Shown here: piece after piece, positions 17,101 to 26,155 of the stretch
Layout: every line of letters begins with the position of its first letter
Numbering within the stretch: the first letter of the stretch is position 1
NCBI GenBank assembly: GCA_964352985.1
Contig: CAYGUK010000003.1
Coordinates: 12,421 to 76,420, forward strand
From: CAYGUK01 sp964352985
GTDB lineage: Bacteria; Pseudomonadota; Gammaproteobacteria; JAHCLG01
Direction of reading: 5' to 3'
DNA length: 64,000 nt
Notes under the pieces: model-generated
The model's input: only the letters and a program-made list of their open reading frames with translations
Told to the model about the DNA's origin: nothing
Database searches by the model: none
Made by a program: the position numbers and the translations under genes

Positions 17101-18450
17101 GTGGAACTCACTGTTTGGAACGAGTGTTTAAATTCCTTGAAAAAAGAATATTCAACACATCAATTCAATACTTGGATTTTACCATTGCAAGCTGAAGTAA
17201 AAGATGACATCCTCATGTTACTTGCGCCTAACCGATTTGTTTGTGATTGGATTGAGCAAAATTATCTCTGCCACATTAACGATATTTTAAATCGATTATC
17301 TGGTGATGAAAAATTAAAAATTAATTTACAAGTTGGTAGTAAATCAACTTCTGCTTCTAATGATATTAAAACTATCAAAATTAATTCTAACACTAAAAAA
17401 TCAGATAAAAAATTATCCAATACAGTCCATCGAAATAATTTAAATAAATTATTTACATTTGATAATTTTGTTGAAGGTAAATCTAATCAACTAGCAAGAG
17501 CTGCCTCTATTCAAGTCGCTGAAAATCCAGGAGGGGCTTACAATCCTTTATTTATTTATGGTGGTGTTGGGTTAGGTAAAACTCATTTAATGCATGCTGT
17601 TGGTAATTTAATTCAAACAAATAAAAGAGATGCGACAGTGCTTTATTTACATTCTGAGCGTTTTGTGGCAGATATGGTTAGAGCTTTACAAACTAATACG
17701 ATGAATGAATTTAAACGTTACTATCGTTCTGTTGATGCTTTATTAATTGATGATATTCAGTTTTTTGCGGGCAAAGATCGATCTCAAGAAGAGTTTTTTC
17801 ATACTTTTAATGCGTTGTTAGAAGGACAACAACAAATGATATTAACTTGTGATCGTTATCCTAAAGAAATTAATGGATTAGAGGAACGATTACGATCAAG
17901 ATTTGGATGGGGATTAACTGTTGCTGTTGAGCCGCCTGAGCTTGAAATGCGTGTTGCAATTTTAATGAGTAAAGCAGAACAATCTGGTGTTGAGTTACCT
18001 TATGAAGTTGCATTTTTTATTGCAAAAAGAATTAGATCGAATGTTCGTGAACTTGAGGGTGCCTTGAAACGGGTTATTGCAAATGCTCATTTCACCGGGA
18101 AAGCAATAACTTTAGATTTTGTCAAAGAAGCATTAAAAGATTTACTAGCACTACAGGATAAATTAGTTACTATAGAAAATATACAAAAAACAATTGCTGA
18201 ATATTATAAAATAAAAGTATCTGATTTATTATCTAAAAGACGAAGCCGATCAGTAGCTCGACCCCGTCAGATGGCTATGGCAATTTCAAAGGAGCTAACC
18301 AATCATAGCTTACCTGAAATAGGAGAAGCTTTTGGTGGTCGTGATCACACAACAGTTTTACATGCCTGTCGGAAAATTAAAGATCTTATTAACACAAATT
18401 TAGATATTGCTGAAGATTATAAAAACTTGTTACGTATTCTATCAACATAA
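17101..18450 (+). CDS. dnaA: Chromosomal replication initiator protein DnaA
   Basis: AAA+ initiator that binds DnaA boxes and melts the origin. The Walker A motif is GGVGLGKT (about 154-161), Walker B is ALLIDDIQFF, and the C-terminal DNA-binding signature is GRDHTTVLHACRKI. Both TTG (17098) and GTG (17101) are possible starts; the GGGAG upstream is eight bases from the GTG and five from the TTG, and GTG starts are usual for dnaA, so I chose GTG. The length of 449 residues is normal. It precedes dnaN, recF and gyrB. Confidence 0.96.
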   Translation: MELTVWNECLNSLKKEYSTHQFNTWILPLQAEVKDDILMLLAPNRFVCDWIEQNYLCHINDILNRLSGDEKLKINLQVGSKSTSASNDIKTIKINSNTKKSDKKLSNTVHRNNLNKLFTFDNFVEGKSNQLARAASIQVAENPGGAYNPLFIYGGVGLGKTHLMHAVGNLIQTNKRDATVLYLHSERFVADMVRALQTNTMNEFKRYYRSVDALLIDDIQFFAGKDRSQEEFFHTFNALLEGQQQMILTCDRYPKEINGLEERLRSRFGWGLTVAVEPPELEMRVAILMSKAEQSGVELPYEVAFFIAKRIRSNVRELEGALKRVIANAHFTGKAITLDFVKEALKDLLALQDKLVTIENIQKTIAEYYKIKVSDLLSKRRSRSVARPRQMAMAISKELTNHSLPEIGEAFGGRDHTTVLHACRKIKDLINTNLDIAEDYKNLLRILST

Positions 18451-18568
18451 TTTTTTTGATTTTTAAAATCAATTTATATCTGCATTTTTATCGCGATGTA
18501 TAGATTTCCTGTTTTTAGACTCTCTGATATAATTTGGTTTATTTTTTCGATTATTTAAGGATTATTAC

Positions 18569-19678
18569 ATGCGTTTTACAATCCAACGTGAACTGGTGGT
18601 AAAACCTTTACAATTTGTAGTTGGTGTTGTTGAGCGTCGTAAAACAGTCCCTATTCTTGCTAATATTTTAACAGAAGTTAGTGATCAGTATCTTACATTT
18701 ACTGCTACTGATTTAGAAGTTCAGTTAAAAGCTAGTATAAATCTAAATTGTAGTGTAATACCAGGTAAGATAACGATACCTGGACGTAAACTGTTTGATA
18801 TTTGTCGAGCTTTACCTGAAGAAAGTCTGATTACCTGTGAACTTGATGATGGTAGAGTTATAATTAGCTGTAATCAAACTAAATTCACGTTATTAACTCT
18901 TCCTGCTGAAGAATATCCAAACATTGGTGAGGATATTGGGATATTGGAGTTTTCTATCAAACAAAATGAATTACGTTTATTGCTTGAGAAAACTCAATTT
19001 TCAATGGCTAATCAGGATGTTCGATATTTTCTGAATGGGTTACTGTTAGAAGTAGGGCGAGAAAAAATATCTGCCGTTTCGGCAGATGGACATCGTATGT
19101 CTTTATGCGCTGTCTCTGCTCCTGGAATTAGTCCTCCTGAGTTGACTCAAGTTATTATTCCTAGAAAAGGTATCACTGAGTTATATCGTTTGTTAGAAGA
19201 AAGTGATGAATGTGTCGATATTGTTATTACTGAAAATCATATTAAAGTTACAACATCTTCTGTTATTTTTACTTCAAAATTAATTGATGGTCGATTCCCT
19301 GATTATAATAATGTAATACCTCGAAATGGTGATAAACAAATAGAAGTGGATTGTGAACAATTGAAACAAGTTTTAACTAGAGCTTCTATTTTAACCAATG
19401 AAAAATATAAAGGTGTTTGTCTACAATTACGTAATGGTATGTTAAATGTAATGGCAAATAATCCCGAACAAGAAGAAGTTGAAGATTGTTTAATGATAAA
19501 TGAATATGATGGTGCTGATTTAGATATAGGTTTTAATGTTAATTATATAATTGATGTGCTAAATACTATTAATTGTGAAAGAGTAAGATTAACTTTTAAA
19601 GATACACAAAGTAGTTTGCTTATTGAAGGTTGTGATGAAGTTGATAGTGTTTATGTTGTGATGCCTATGCGTTTATAG
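18569..19678 (+). CDS. dnaN: DNA polymerase III beta sliding clamp
   Basis: Ring-forming processivity clamp. The N-terminus MRFTIQRELVVKPLQFVVGV and the C-terminal VYVVMPMRL are family-typical, and the length (369) is close to E. coli's 366. AAGGATT lies just upstream of the ATG. It sits 118 bp after dnaA and 12 bp before recF, an arrangement that suggests cotranscription of dnaN and recF, possibly also from dnaA. Confidence 0.96.
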   Translation: MRFTIQRELVVKPLQFVVGVVERRKTVPILANILTEVSDQYLTFTATDLEVQLKASINLNCSVIPGKITIPGRKLFDICRALPEESLITCELDDGRVIISCNQTKFTLLTLPAEEYPNIGEDIGILEFSIKQNELRLLLEKTQFSMANQDVRYFLNGLLLEVGREKISAVSADGHRMSLCAVSAPGISPPELTQVIIPRKGITELYRLLEESDECVDIVITENHIKVTTSSVIFTSKLIDGRFPDYNNVIPRNGDKQIEVDCEQLKQVLTRASILTNEKYKGVCLQLRNGMLNVMANNPEQEEVEDCLMINEYDGADLDIGFNVNYIIDVLNTINCERVRLTFKDTQSSLLIEGCDEVDSVYVVMPMRL

Positions 19679-19690
19679 CCGCCGAAAATA

Positions 19691-20788
19691 ATGACAATTA
19701 ATCAAATTCACATCCGCAACGTACGTAATTTAATTGATGTAAGTTTACAGTTAAATTCAAGTTTAAATGTATTAATTGGACAAAATGGAAGTGGTAAAAC
19801 TAGTGTTTTAGAAGGAATTTCCTTATTAACTATGGGGCGATCATTTCGTAGTCGTATTTTTTCTAAGATTATTAACCTTGATTCTAAATCTCTTACCATA
19901 TTTGCAAATGTTACAGATGTTAAAACTGGTCGCAATCATAATTTGGGTTTTTCAAGACAGAAAGGTGTTGCAAAAGTAAGAATAAAGAAAGATGGAGTTG
20001 ATATATCTTCTATTTCTTCAATTGCTAAAATGTTGCCTGTTTTATTATTGAATCACGATGGATATAGTTTAATAGAAAGTGCTCCTATCTATAGAAGACA
20101 ATACTTCGATTTAATAATGTTTCACGTGGAACCTCTTTTTTTTACTTATTGGAAAAAAATTCAAAAAATAATAAAACAACGAAATGCAGCATTAAAAGGA
20201 TTATTGGATAAAAAATTGATTCAAAGTTGGGATGAAAAGTTAGTTGAATATTCTTTGATTATTACGAAAATGAGACAAACTATCTTTACTGAATTAGCCC
20301 CTTTTCTACATAAAGTTATAAAAGAACTTCTCAACATAGATTGTATCAGTTTTGAATTTTTTCAAGGTTGGAATTCACAAAAAAGTCTTAGTTCTGTTTT
20401 ATCAGATAACTTAGAAAAGGATCGCTATTTATGTTATACAACGCAAGGGCCCCATCGTTTTGATATACTAATAAAAATAAATAAAATTAGTGTTCATGAT
20501 ATTCTTTCTAGAGGACAAAAAAAGCTTTTGTTTTCTGCTCTTCGTTTAGCGCAAGGTATGTTAATATCTCAAAAAATTGGAATTTCTCCAATATACTTAG
20601 TTGATGATCTTAATGCTGAGTTAGATGAAAAAAAACGTTTTTATCTTGTTGATTTTTTGTTAAATCTCGAATCTCAAATTATCATGACAGGAGTTTCACA
20701 ATCAGAACTCGCTTTTTTGGATTCTTTTCCATGTAATATGTTTCACGTGAAACAAGGTAGAATAGAGATGGATTCTCTATGCGAATAA
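19691..20788 (+). CDS. recF: DNA replication and repair protein RecF
   Basis: SMC-like ATPase that loads RecA at gapped DNA with RecO and RecR. It has a Walker A loop, IGQNGSGKTSVLEGI (about residues 28-42), the ABC signature region LSRGQKKLLFSALRLAQ, and a Walker B with VDDLNAELD. The 365-residue length is normal. The gene also carries two parS sites whose sequence encodes MFHVE and MFHVK, so its coding sequence is constrained by ParB binding as well. Confidence 0.95.
   Translation: MTINQIHIRNVRNLIDVSLQLNSSLNVLIGQNGSGKTSVLEGISLLTMGRSFRSRIFSKIINLDSKSLTIFANVTDVKTGRNHNLGFSRQKGVAKVRIKKDGVDISSISSIAKMLPVLLLNHDGYSLIESAPIYRRQYFDLIMFHVEPLFFTYWKKIQKIIKQRNAALKGLLDKKLIQSWDEKLVEYSLIITKMRQTIFTELAPFLHKVIKELLNIDCISFEFFQGWNSQKSLSSVLSDNLEKDRYLCYTTQGPHRFDILIKINKISVHDILSRGQKKLLFSALRLAQGMLISQKIGISPIYLVDDLNAELDEKKRFYLVDFLLNLESQIIMTGVSQSELAFLDSFPCNMFHVKQGRIEMDSLCE
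20118..20133. promoter_or_regulatory. parS: parS-like ParB binding site (imperfect)
   Basis: TGTTTCACGTGGAACC matches the consensus TGTTTCACGTGAAACA at 14 of 16 positions and keeps the central CACGTG. It lies within recF, 606 bp before a perfect copy. ParB would be expected to bind it with lower affinity. Confidence 0.75.
20739..20754. promoter_or_regulatory. parS: parS site (perfect consensus)
   Basis: TGTTTCACGTGAAACA is an exact match to the 16-bp bacterial parS palindrome. It is inside the 3' end of recF, about 4 kb from the origin gap, where ParB is expected to load. The parA and parB genes lie about 11-13 kb to the left. Confidence 0.95.
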
Positions 20789-20880
20789 CATATTGTTTTG
20801 CAATAAATAGTCAACTAGTTTTACCCCATTTGTACAATAAAATGATATAATGATTTTTTTATTAGGAGCTAATAAATCAC

Positions 20881-23298
20881 ATGAGTGACCAAGCAACATA
20901 TGATTCCTCAAATATTAAAGTTTTACGTGGTTTGGATGCTGTAAGAAAGCGTCCTGGAATGTATATTGGTGATACTGATGATGGGACTGGTTTGCATCAT
21001 ATGGTGTTTGAAATTGTAGATAACTCTATTGACGAGGCGTTGGCGGGATATTGTAAAAACGTTCAAGTTACCATTCATAGTGATTGTTCAGTTACGGTTA
21101 GAGATGACGGTAGAGGAATACCCGTTGATATACACCCTGAAGAAGGACGTTCAGCTGCTGAAGTCATTATGACAGTTCTCCACGCCGGTGGTAAATTTGA
21201 TGATAATTCTTATAAAGTTTCTGGTGGTTTACATGGGGTTGGTATTTCTGTTGTGAATGCTTTATCTGAAGAGCTTCATCTAACTATTCGTCGTGGCGGT
21301 AAAGTTTATGAACAATTTTATTATCTTGGCGTACCTGAGTCAGCTTTAAATATTACTGGTGATGCCGTTCAAACAGGTACTGAAATTCGGATGAAACCGA
21401 GCGCTGAAATATTTACTAATATTGAGTTTCATTATGATATTCTTGCTAAAAGGTTACGAGAATTATCATTTTTAAACCCAGGTATTTGTATTCATCTGGA
21501 GGATGAAAGATCTGGGAAATCAGATACCTTTGAGTATGAAGGTGGTATTAAAGCTTTTGTTGAACATTTAAATAAAAATAAAACTGCAATTAATAAAAAA
21601 GTTATTTATTTTTCAATAAAAAAACAATCAGTTGTTGTCGATGTTGCAATGCAGTGGAATGATTCATTTCAAGAAAATATTTTTTGTTTCACAAATAATA
21701 TTCCTCAAAGAGATGGAGGTACGCATTTAGCGGGTTTTAGAGGAGCACTAACAAGAACATTAAACAGCTATATCGAAAAAGAAGGATATGGAAAAAAGTA
21801 TAAAGTAAGTACCACTGGTGATGATTCAAGAGAAGGTTTAACCGCAGTTCTTTCCGTCAAAGTGCCTGATCCCAAGTTCTCCTCTCAAACTAAAGATAAA
21901 TTAGTTTCATCTGAAGTTAAGCCTATTGTTGAGTCTGTTGTTAGTGAACATTTACATGATTTCCTTTTAGAACGTCCTCAAGAAGCTAAAGCTGTAATTT
22001 CTAAAATTCTTGATGCCGCTAGAGCAAGAGAGGCTGCAAGAAAAGCAAGAGACATGACCCGCCGTAAAGGTGCGCTTGATATGGCAGGGCTACCCGGTAA
22101 ATTAGCTGATTGCCAAGAGAGAGATCCAGCTTTATCTGAATTGTTTATTGTTGAGGGAGATTCAGCGGGAGGATCTGCAAAACAAGGGCGTGATCGACGT
22201 TTTCAAGCAATTTTACCACTTAAAGGTAAGATACTTAATGTAGAAAAAGCTCGTTTTGATAAAATGCTATCTTCAACAGAAGTGGGCACCTTGATTACAG
22301 CTCTCGGTTGTGGGATAGGTCGAGAAGAATATAATCCTGATAAACTGCGTTACCACAGAATTATTATCATGACCGATGCTGATGTTGATGGTGCTCATAT
22401 TCGAACTTTGTTACTCACATTTTTCTATAGACAAATGCCCGAATTAATAGAACGTGGGCATGTTTATATAGCACAACCACCGCTGTATAAAGTTAAAAAA
22501 GGAAAACAAGAGCAGTATATTAAAGATGATGAAGCGCTTGATATCCACTTAATTCAAATAGCAGTTGATAAGTCATCATTAGTGACGAATGATTCAGTTC
22601 CTCCAATTACTGGAAGTGGTCTAGAATCTTTAATCAATGATTATCGCCGTGTGATGAATATTATTAATAGATTATCAAAACGTTATCCCAAGAATGTATT
22701 AGTTAAGCTACTTAATCAACCAGAATTACATCAAAGTAAATTAAATGATCGTGAATTTGTTTTAGAGTGGAACCGCAAACTTGAAGAAACCTTAAACAGT
22801 CAAACAACTAATTCTGTAGTTTATAAAATTGAGCTAGGTGAAGAAGAGGAAAGACAGATAGTTTTACCAGTAGCTATAGTAACTGAACATGGTGTAGCTA
22901 AAACACATCTTTTTAATTATGAATTTTTCTCCTCTCCTGAATATATACAAATAGTAAAACTAGCCAAAACCTTAGAAGGATTGATTTCAGAAACATCATA
23001 TGTGAAAAGAGCTGATAAACAAGCTACCGTCAACTCTTTTGATGAAGTGTTAACCTGGTTAATGAGTGAAAGTAAACGAGGCTTATCTATTCAACGCTAT
23101 AAAGGTTTAGGAGAAATGAATCCTGATCAATTATGGGAAACAACGATGGATCCTGAAGTTAGAAGATTAATGCAAGTAACTATAGAAGATGCTGTTGCCG
23201 CAGACCAAATATTTACTACGCTTATGGGGGATCAAGTTGACCCTAGAAGAGCCTTTATTGAAGCGAATGCGTTAGATGTTGGAAATCTTGATGTGTGA
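20881..23298 (+). CDS. gyrB: DNA gyrase subunit B
   Basis: ATPase subunit of the type II topoisomerase that adds negative supercoils. The GHKL ATPase domain has EIVDNSIDEALAG and GGLHGVGISVVNALS; the TOPRIM domain has EGDSAGGSAKQGRDR and a DADVDGAHIRTLLL metal site. The length of 805 residues matches the E. coli enzyme (804). It follows recF after 92 bp with AGGAG upstream. The quinolone-relevant region around EGDSAGG looks standard. Confidence 0.97.
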   Translation: MSDQATYDSSNIKVLRGLDAVRKRPGMYIGDTDDGTGLHHMVFEIVDNSIDEALAGYCKNVQVTIHSDCSVTVRDDGRGIPVDIHPEEGRSAAEVIMTVLHAGGKFDDNSYKVSGGLHGVGISVVNALSEELHLTIRRGGKVYEQFYYLGVPESALNITGDAVQTGTEIRMKPSAEIFTNIEFHYDILAKRLRELSFLNPGICIHLEDERSGKSDTFEYEGGIKAFVEHLNKNKTAINKKVIYFSIKKQSVVVDVAMQWNDSFQENIFCFTNNIPQRDGGTHLAGFRGALTRTLNSYIEKEGYGKKYKVSTTGDDSREGLTAVLSVKVPDPKFSSQTKDKLVSSEVKPIVESVVSEHLHDFLLERPQEAKAVISKILDAARAREAARKARDMTRRKGALDMAGLPGKLADCQERDPALSELFIVEGDSAGGSAKQGRDRRFQAILPLKGKILNVEKARFDKMLSSTEVGTLITALGCGIGREEYNPDKLRYHRIIIMTDADVDGAHIRTLLLTFFYRQMPELIERGHVYIAQPPLYKVKKGKQEQYIKDDEALDIHLIQIAVDKSSLVTNDSVPPITGSGLESLINDYRRVMNIINRLSKRYPKNVLVKLLNQPELHQSKLNDREFVLEWNRKLEETLNSQTTNSVVYKIELGEEEERQIVLPVAIVTEHGVAKTHLFNYEFFSSPEYIQIVKLAKTLEGLISETSYVKRADKQATVNSFDEVLTWLMSESKRGLSIQRYKGLGEMNPDQLWETTMDPEVRRLMQVTIEDAVAADQIFTTLMGDQVDPRRAFIEANALDVGNLDV

Positions 23299-23379
23299 AA
23301 AGTCTCTGTCAATATTTTTTTATAACCAGCTGTAATGTGGGCGCTTTCAATAATGATTGCGGCGCAGGCCTGAATTGTT

Positions 23380-23405
23380 ATATTATATTATTTCTAATAT
23401 AATAT
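23380..23405. repeat. AT-rich perfect inverted repeat ahead of the LuxR gene
   Basis: Eleven bases, ATATTATATTA (23380-23390), are followed by TTTC and their exact inverted copy TAATATAATAT (23395-23405). It stands 33 bp before the regulator's start codon and 81 bp after gyrB. It may be an operator for autoregulation or a weak transcription end for gyrB; it lacks the GC stem of a normal terminator. Confidence 0.5.
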
Positions 23406-23438
23406 TGATTTACTTTAATACCTAAGGCGCAATTTAGT

Positions 23439-24206
23439 ATGAAGGCAGATGAAATAGATAATTTTAGATATCATTCTGATAAAATGAGCTTATTTATTTC
23501 AAAAATTAGCAAATTTTATGATATAAAATATTTTAGTAATACACGATTTTATAAAGATTCTATTACTTCGTTAACGACCAGCCCAGAGTTAATTAATTAT
23601 TCTTTTAATAATCCCTTTTATAAAATTGCTGGAAATATTTTACCTGAAGGAATTTATAAATGGGAAGATTATTGTTTACCAGAAATATTAAGCTATTATC
23701 GAAATAATTTGGGGTTAATTCCAGGTTACACTATATTATTTTATCATGATAACTATATTGATCAATTTAGCTTCGCGGGTTGCAATTCGGGGCGCGACTT
23801 AAATTACTTGTTCCAAAATAAATTTCATGTAATAAATCATTTTATCAGCTGGTATAAAGATAAATCTCAAGAATTAATAAAAACGCCTCAAATTTTTTCC
23901 CCAAGAAAATCTGAAATACAAAATGATGTTTTATATAACTCAGATCGTGAAGAATTATTTTTAAGTTCTATAAATAATAAAAAATATTTTTATAATGGGG
24001 AAGATAATAAAAGTTATTTGTCAAAAAGTGAGAGATTTATCTTGGTTCTTACTGCTCATGGGTATGTGTCAAAAGAAATTTCTGAAATCATGAGCCTGAG
24101 TTTTGAATCTGTTAATACGTATCGAAAAAGAATTTTAAGAAAACTCAACGTCCGAAATATTACTCAAGCTGTTCATGTAGCTCAAGTAGAAGGTCTAATT
24201 TCTTAA
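23439..24206 (+). CDS. LuxR-type HTH transcriptional regulator with N-terminal sensor region
   Basis: The last 65 residues form a LuxR/FixJ helix-turn-helix: LSKSERFILVLTAHGYVSK, EISEIMSLSFESVNTYRKRI and LRKLNVRNITQAVHVAQVEG. The first 170 residues are rich in aromatic residues and resemble an N-terminal ligand or signal-sensing region, but I cannot assign a fold and see no receiver phosphorylation motif. The target genes are unknown. Its stop codon abuts the stop codon of the converging LRAT-like gene, and an inverted repeat lies just upstream. Confidence 0.75.
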   Translation: MKADEIDNFRYHSDKMSLFISKISKFYDIKYFSNTRFYKDSITSLTTSPELINYSFNNPFYKIAGNILPEGIYKWEDYCLPEILSYYRNNLGLIPGYTILFYHDNYIDQFSFAGCNSGRDLNYLFQNKFHVINHFISWYKDKSQELIKTPQIFSPRKSEIQNDVLYNSDREELFLSSINNKKYFYNGEDNKSYLSKSERFILVLTAHGYVSKEISEIMSLSFESVNTYRKRILRKLNVRNITQAVHVAQVEGLIS

Positions 24207-25202
24207 TTAACTAATAAAAATAACACCTTGAACAATAAAAACTAGGATTAAAAAAGGAATTATCATGGTTGATAGTCGTCTCGTAAATATTTTTGCTCTA
24301 GGTGTAGCAATTGCTTTATCATAAATCGGATTAGATTTATTTAATTTTTTAATTAAGTGATAAGTTATGGCTCCACTAAAAAATATGGATAAAAAGGGAA
24401 CTAGAACACAAATCATAAAGCCAACTTCATAATCACAAAAAAACAATTCACCAATATATTGTAATCCACTATAAAGAGAGTTGTCACTAAGACCTTTTTC
24501 ATTGCCCAAATATTGTAGTAAAAAAATAATAATGCAAGTGATAATAAATCCACAAATAGTACCTGTATTTCGGCCAATATACCGAGCTTTTGCTTCTAAT
24601 GATGAGAGTTTGGATTTATATTGTAAAAAAGTATGATTCATTATAGTAATAGCTAAGTGCATACTTACCCCCAGGGAAAAAACCATGAAAAAAGCAGTCC
24701 CTAGATTTGTATAAAATAATTCTGCAGCAGTTAAATTACTTGTAATTTCACCAATTGAGCTATTAAGCACAAATAAAGCTAAATTAGTATTAATAGAGAT
24801 GATAGAACGATTAACCTGTTTGCTTTTATGTTTTCCAGTGATACACCAAAACACAAAATGCTCACAATTATTATTAAATATTGAATAACAGTTTTCACCA
24901 ACTCGGGAAATTGCGCGATCTACAACACTATCTCTTTCAAACCTTCTTTGGTTATATTTTTTAAGATAAATAGTACAACCACCAGCAAATTCTTCTAGCG
25001 TAACAATTTCAATTGGTGCTCGAGAAAATTTTTTGGCGAAACCAGCATAATGAACAACGTTACCATCACCAACGTATAAGCCGTGGTGAGAATAAGTTCC
25101 ACCCGCTTTATAAACGTAGAGGTGATCACCTTTTCTTATTTTTTTTAATGCGTTTAATCGCGCATGTCGTCTAAATATGGATTTTATATATTTTATAATC
25201 AC
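24207..25202 (-). CDS. LRAT-domain (NlpC/P60-fold) membrane protein, possible effector
   Basis: The N-terminal 130 residues carry the LRAT signature: the first catalytic histidine in SHHGLYVGDG (about His40), a second His in NVVHYAG (about 51), and the catalytic cysteine in NNNCEHFVFWC (Cys113). LRAT/HRASLS proteins are cysteine acyltransferases or phospholipases acting on membrane lipids. The rest of the protein has four to five hydrophobic helices, so it should sit in a membrane with the enzymatic domain at the N-terminus. The start is GTG with AAGG close upstream. The family is mostly eukaryotic, which suggests acquisition and a role in host interaction, but no secretion signal can be proved here. 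Confidence 0.75.
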   Translation of the reverse strand: MIIKYIKSIFRRHARLNALKKIRKGDHLYVYKAGGTYSHHGLYVGDGNVVHYAGFAKKFSRAPIEIVTLEEFAGGCTIYLKKYNQRRFERDSVVDRAISRVGENCYSIFNNNCEHFVFWCITGKHKSKQVNRSIISINTNLALFVLNSSIGEITSNLTAAELFYTNLGTAFFMVFSLGVSMHLAITIMNHTFLQYKSKLSSLEAKARYIGRNTGTICGFIITCIIIFLLQYLGNEKGLSDNSLYSGLQYIGELFFCDYEVGFMICVLVPFLSIFFSGAITYHLIKKLNKSNPIYDKAIATPRAKIFTRRLSTMIIPFLILVFIVQGVIFIS

Positions 25203-25368
25203 AGACCTTACACTTTAAATATAGATGAATGTTAATATATTGTTAGTGTTCATCCTTAAAGTTGTGTCATTAATCAATCCATGATTTAAAAACAACATAT
25301 CTATATTAAAATTATGCAATATTTCGCAATTAGTCAAGCTCGAACTTACTGTTAAAATTACAGGTATT

Positions 25369-26079
25369 TTAGTGTAGTAATGACTGTGATTTTAATAATT
25401 TATAACAGTGAAGATGCCCATTTATCAAGGCGAATTCAATAGCAGCTTGCAAACTTTCAGTTTCAAGCAAGGAATTATTTGTAAATTTTAATAAACTTGC
25501 TACACATTGCAAATTACCGATTGCACTGGCCAATTGAAGGGGAAAATAACCTTGAACTTTTATGCTAATAATATTGGGGTTAAATTGTAATAAGTTTTCT
25601 AGCCAAACTATATCATTATTTAATATAGCATCCATTAGACTGAAGGTTGCTAATTTTAGTTCATTTTTTATAACAAGTTTAATACATTGTTGTACCGGAT
25701 TTAAACGCCGCCTTTTTTTTGGGCGTAAATGATACCATAATGGAGGCTCCCATATATTTTTGTGGCATTTAATACAATGTGAAATAGGATTGATTAAGAT
25801 AGTAACATTATGGTGCAATAAAATTTCAACACATTCTAAATGACCTTTTATCACAGCTAAGTCAAGCAAGGATAGGTTTTGGTTTATTCGTGTATTAACA
25901 TCACCACCGTGAATAATTGTAAGAGATAATAATTCCCATAAGCCATAATGAGTCGTGTAATACATTAGATTGGGTATTAATTTTTTATTTGATTGAAGCA
26001 GAACAATAAATGATACTAAGTCATTGTTTTTAAATATATCATGTAACGTATTGTCAAGTGCAGAAGTATTTATAAACAT
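25369..26079 (-). CDS. Ankyrin-repeat protein with a basic nuclear-localisation-like stretch
   Basis: Two stretches fit ankyrin repeats: NLSLLDLAVIKGHLECVEIL near residues 68-88, and GYFPLQLASAIGNLQCVASL in the C-terminal third, with degenerate repeats around them. Between them is a CIKCHK pair and a run RPKKRRRLNP (KKRRR about residues 121-125), which resembles a monopartite nuclear localisation signal. The open frame reaches a TTG at 26091; the ATG at 26079 is preferred. No signal peptide is visible. Ankyrin proteins of Legionella and Coxiella are often secreted effectors, so this is a candidate; the function is unknown. Confidence 0.7.
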   Translation of the reverse strand: MFINTSALDNTLHDIFKNNDLVSFIVLLQSNKKLIPNLMYYTTHYGLWELLSLTIIHGGDVNTRINQNLSLLDLAVIKGHLECVEILLHHNVTILINPISHCIKCHKNIWEPPLWYHLRPKKRRRLNPVQQCIKLVIKNELKLATFSLMDAILNNDIVWLENLLQFNPNIISIKVQGYFPLQLASAIGNLQCVASLLKFTNNSLLETESLQAAIEFALINGHLHCYKLLKSQSLLH

Positions 26080-26155
26080 AGTATTGCCCAAAAAAGTTAA
26101 ACTATATTTATGTTAATGCAAATGATAATTATTCTCAACAATATTTAGGCTGGTT

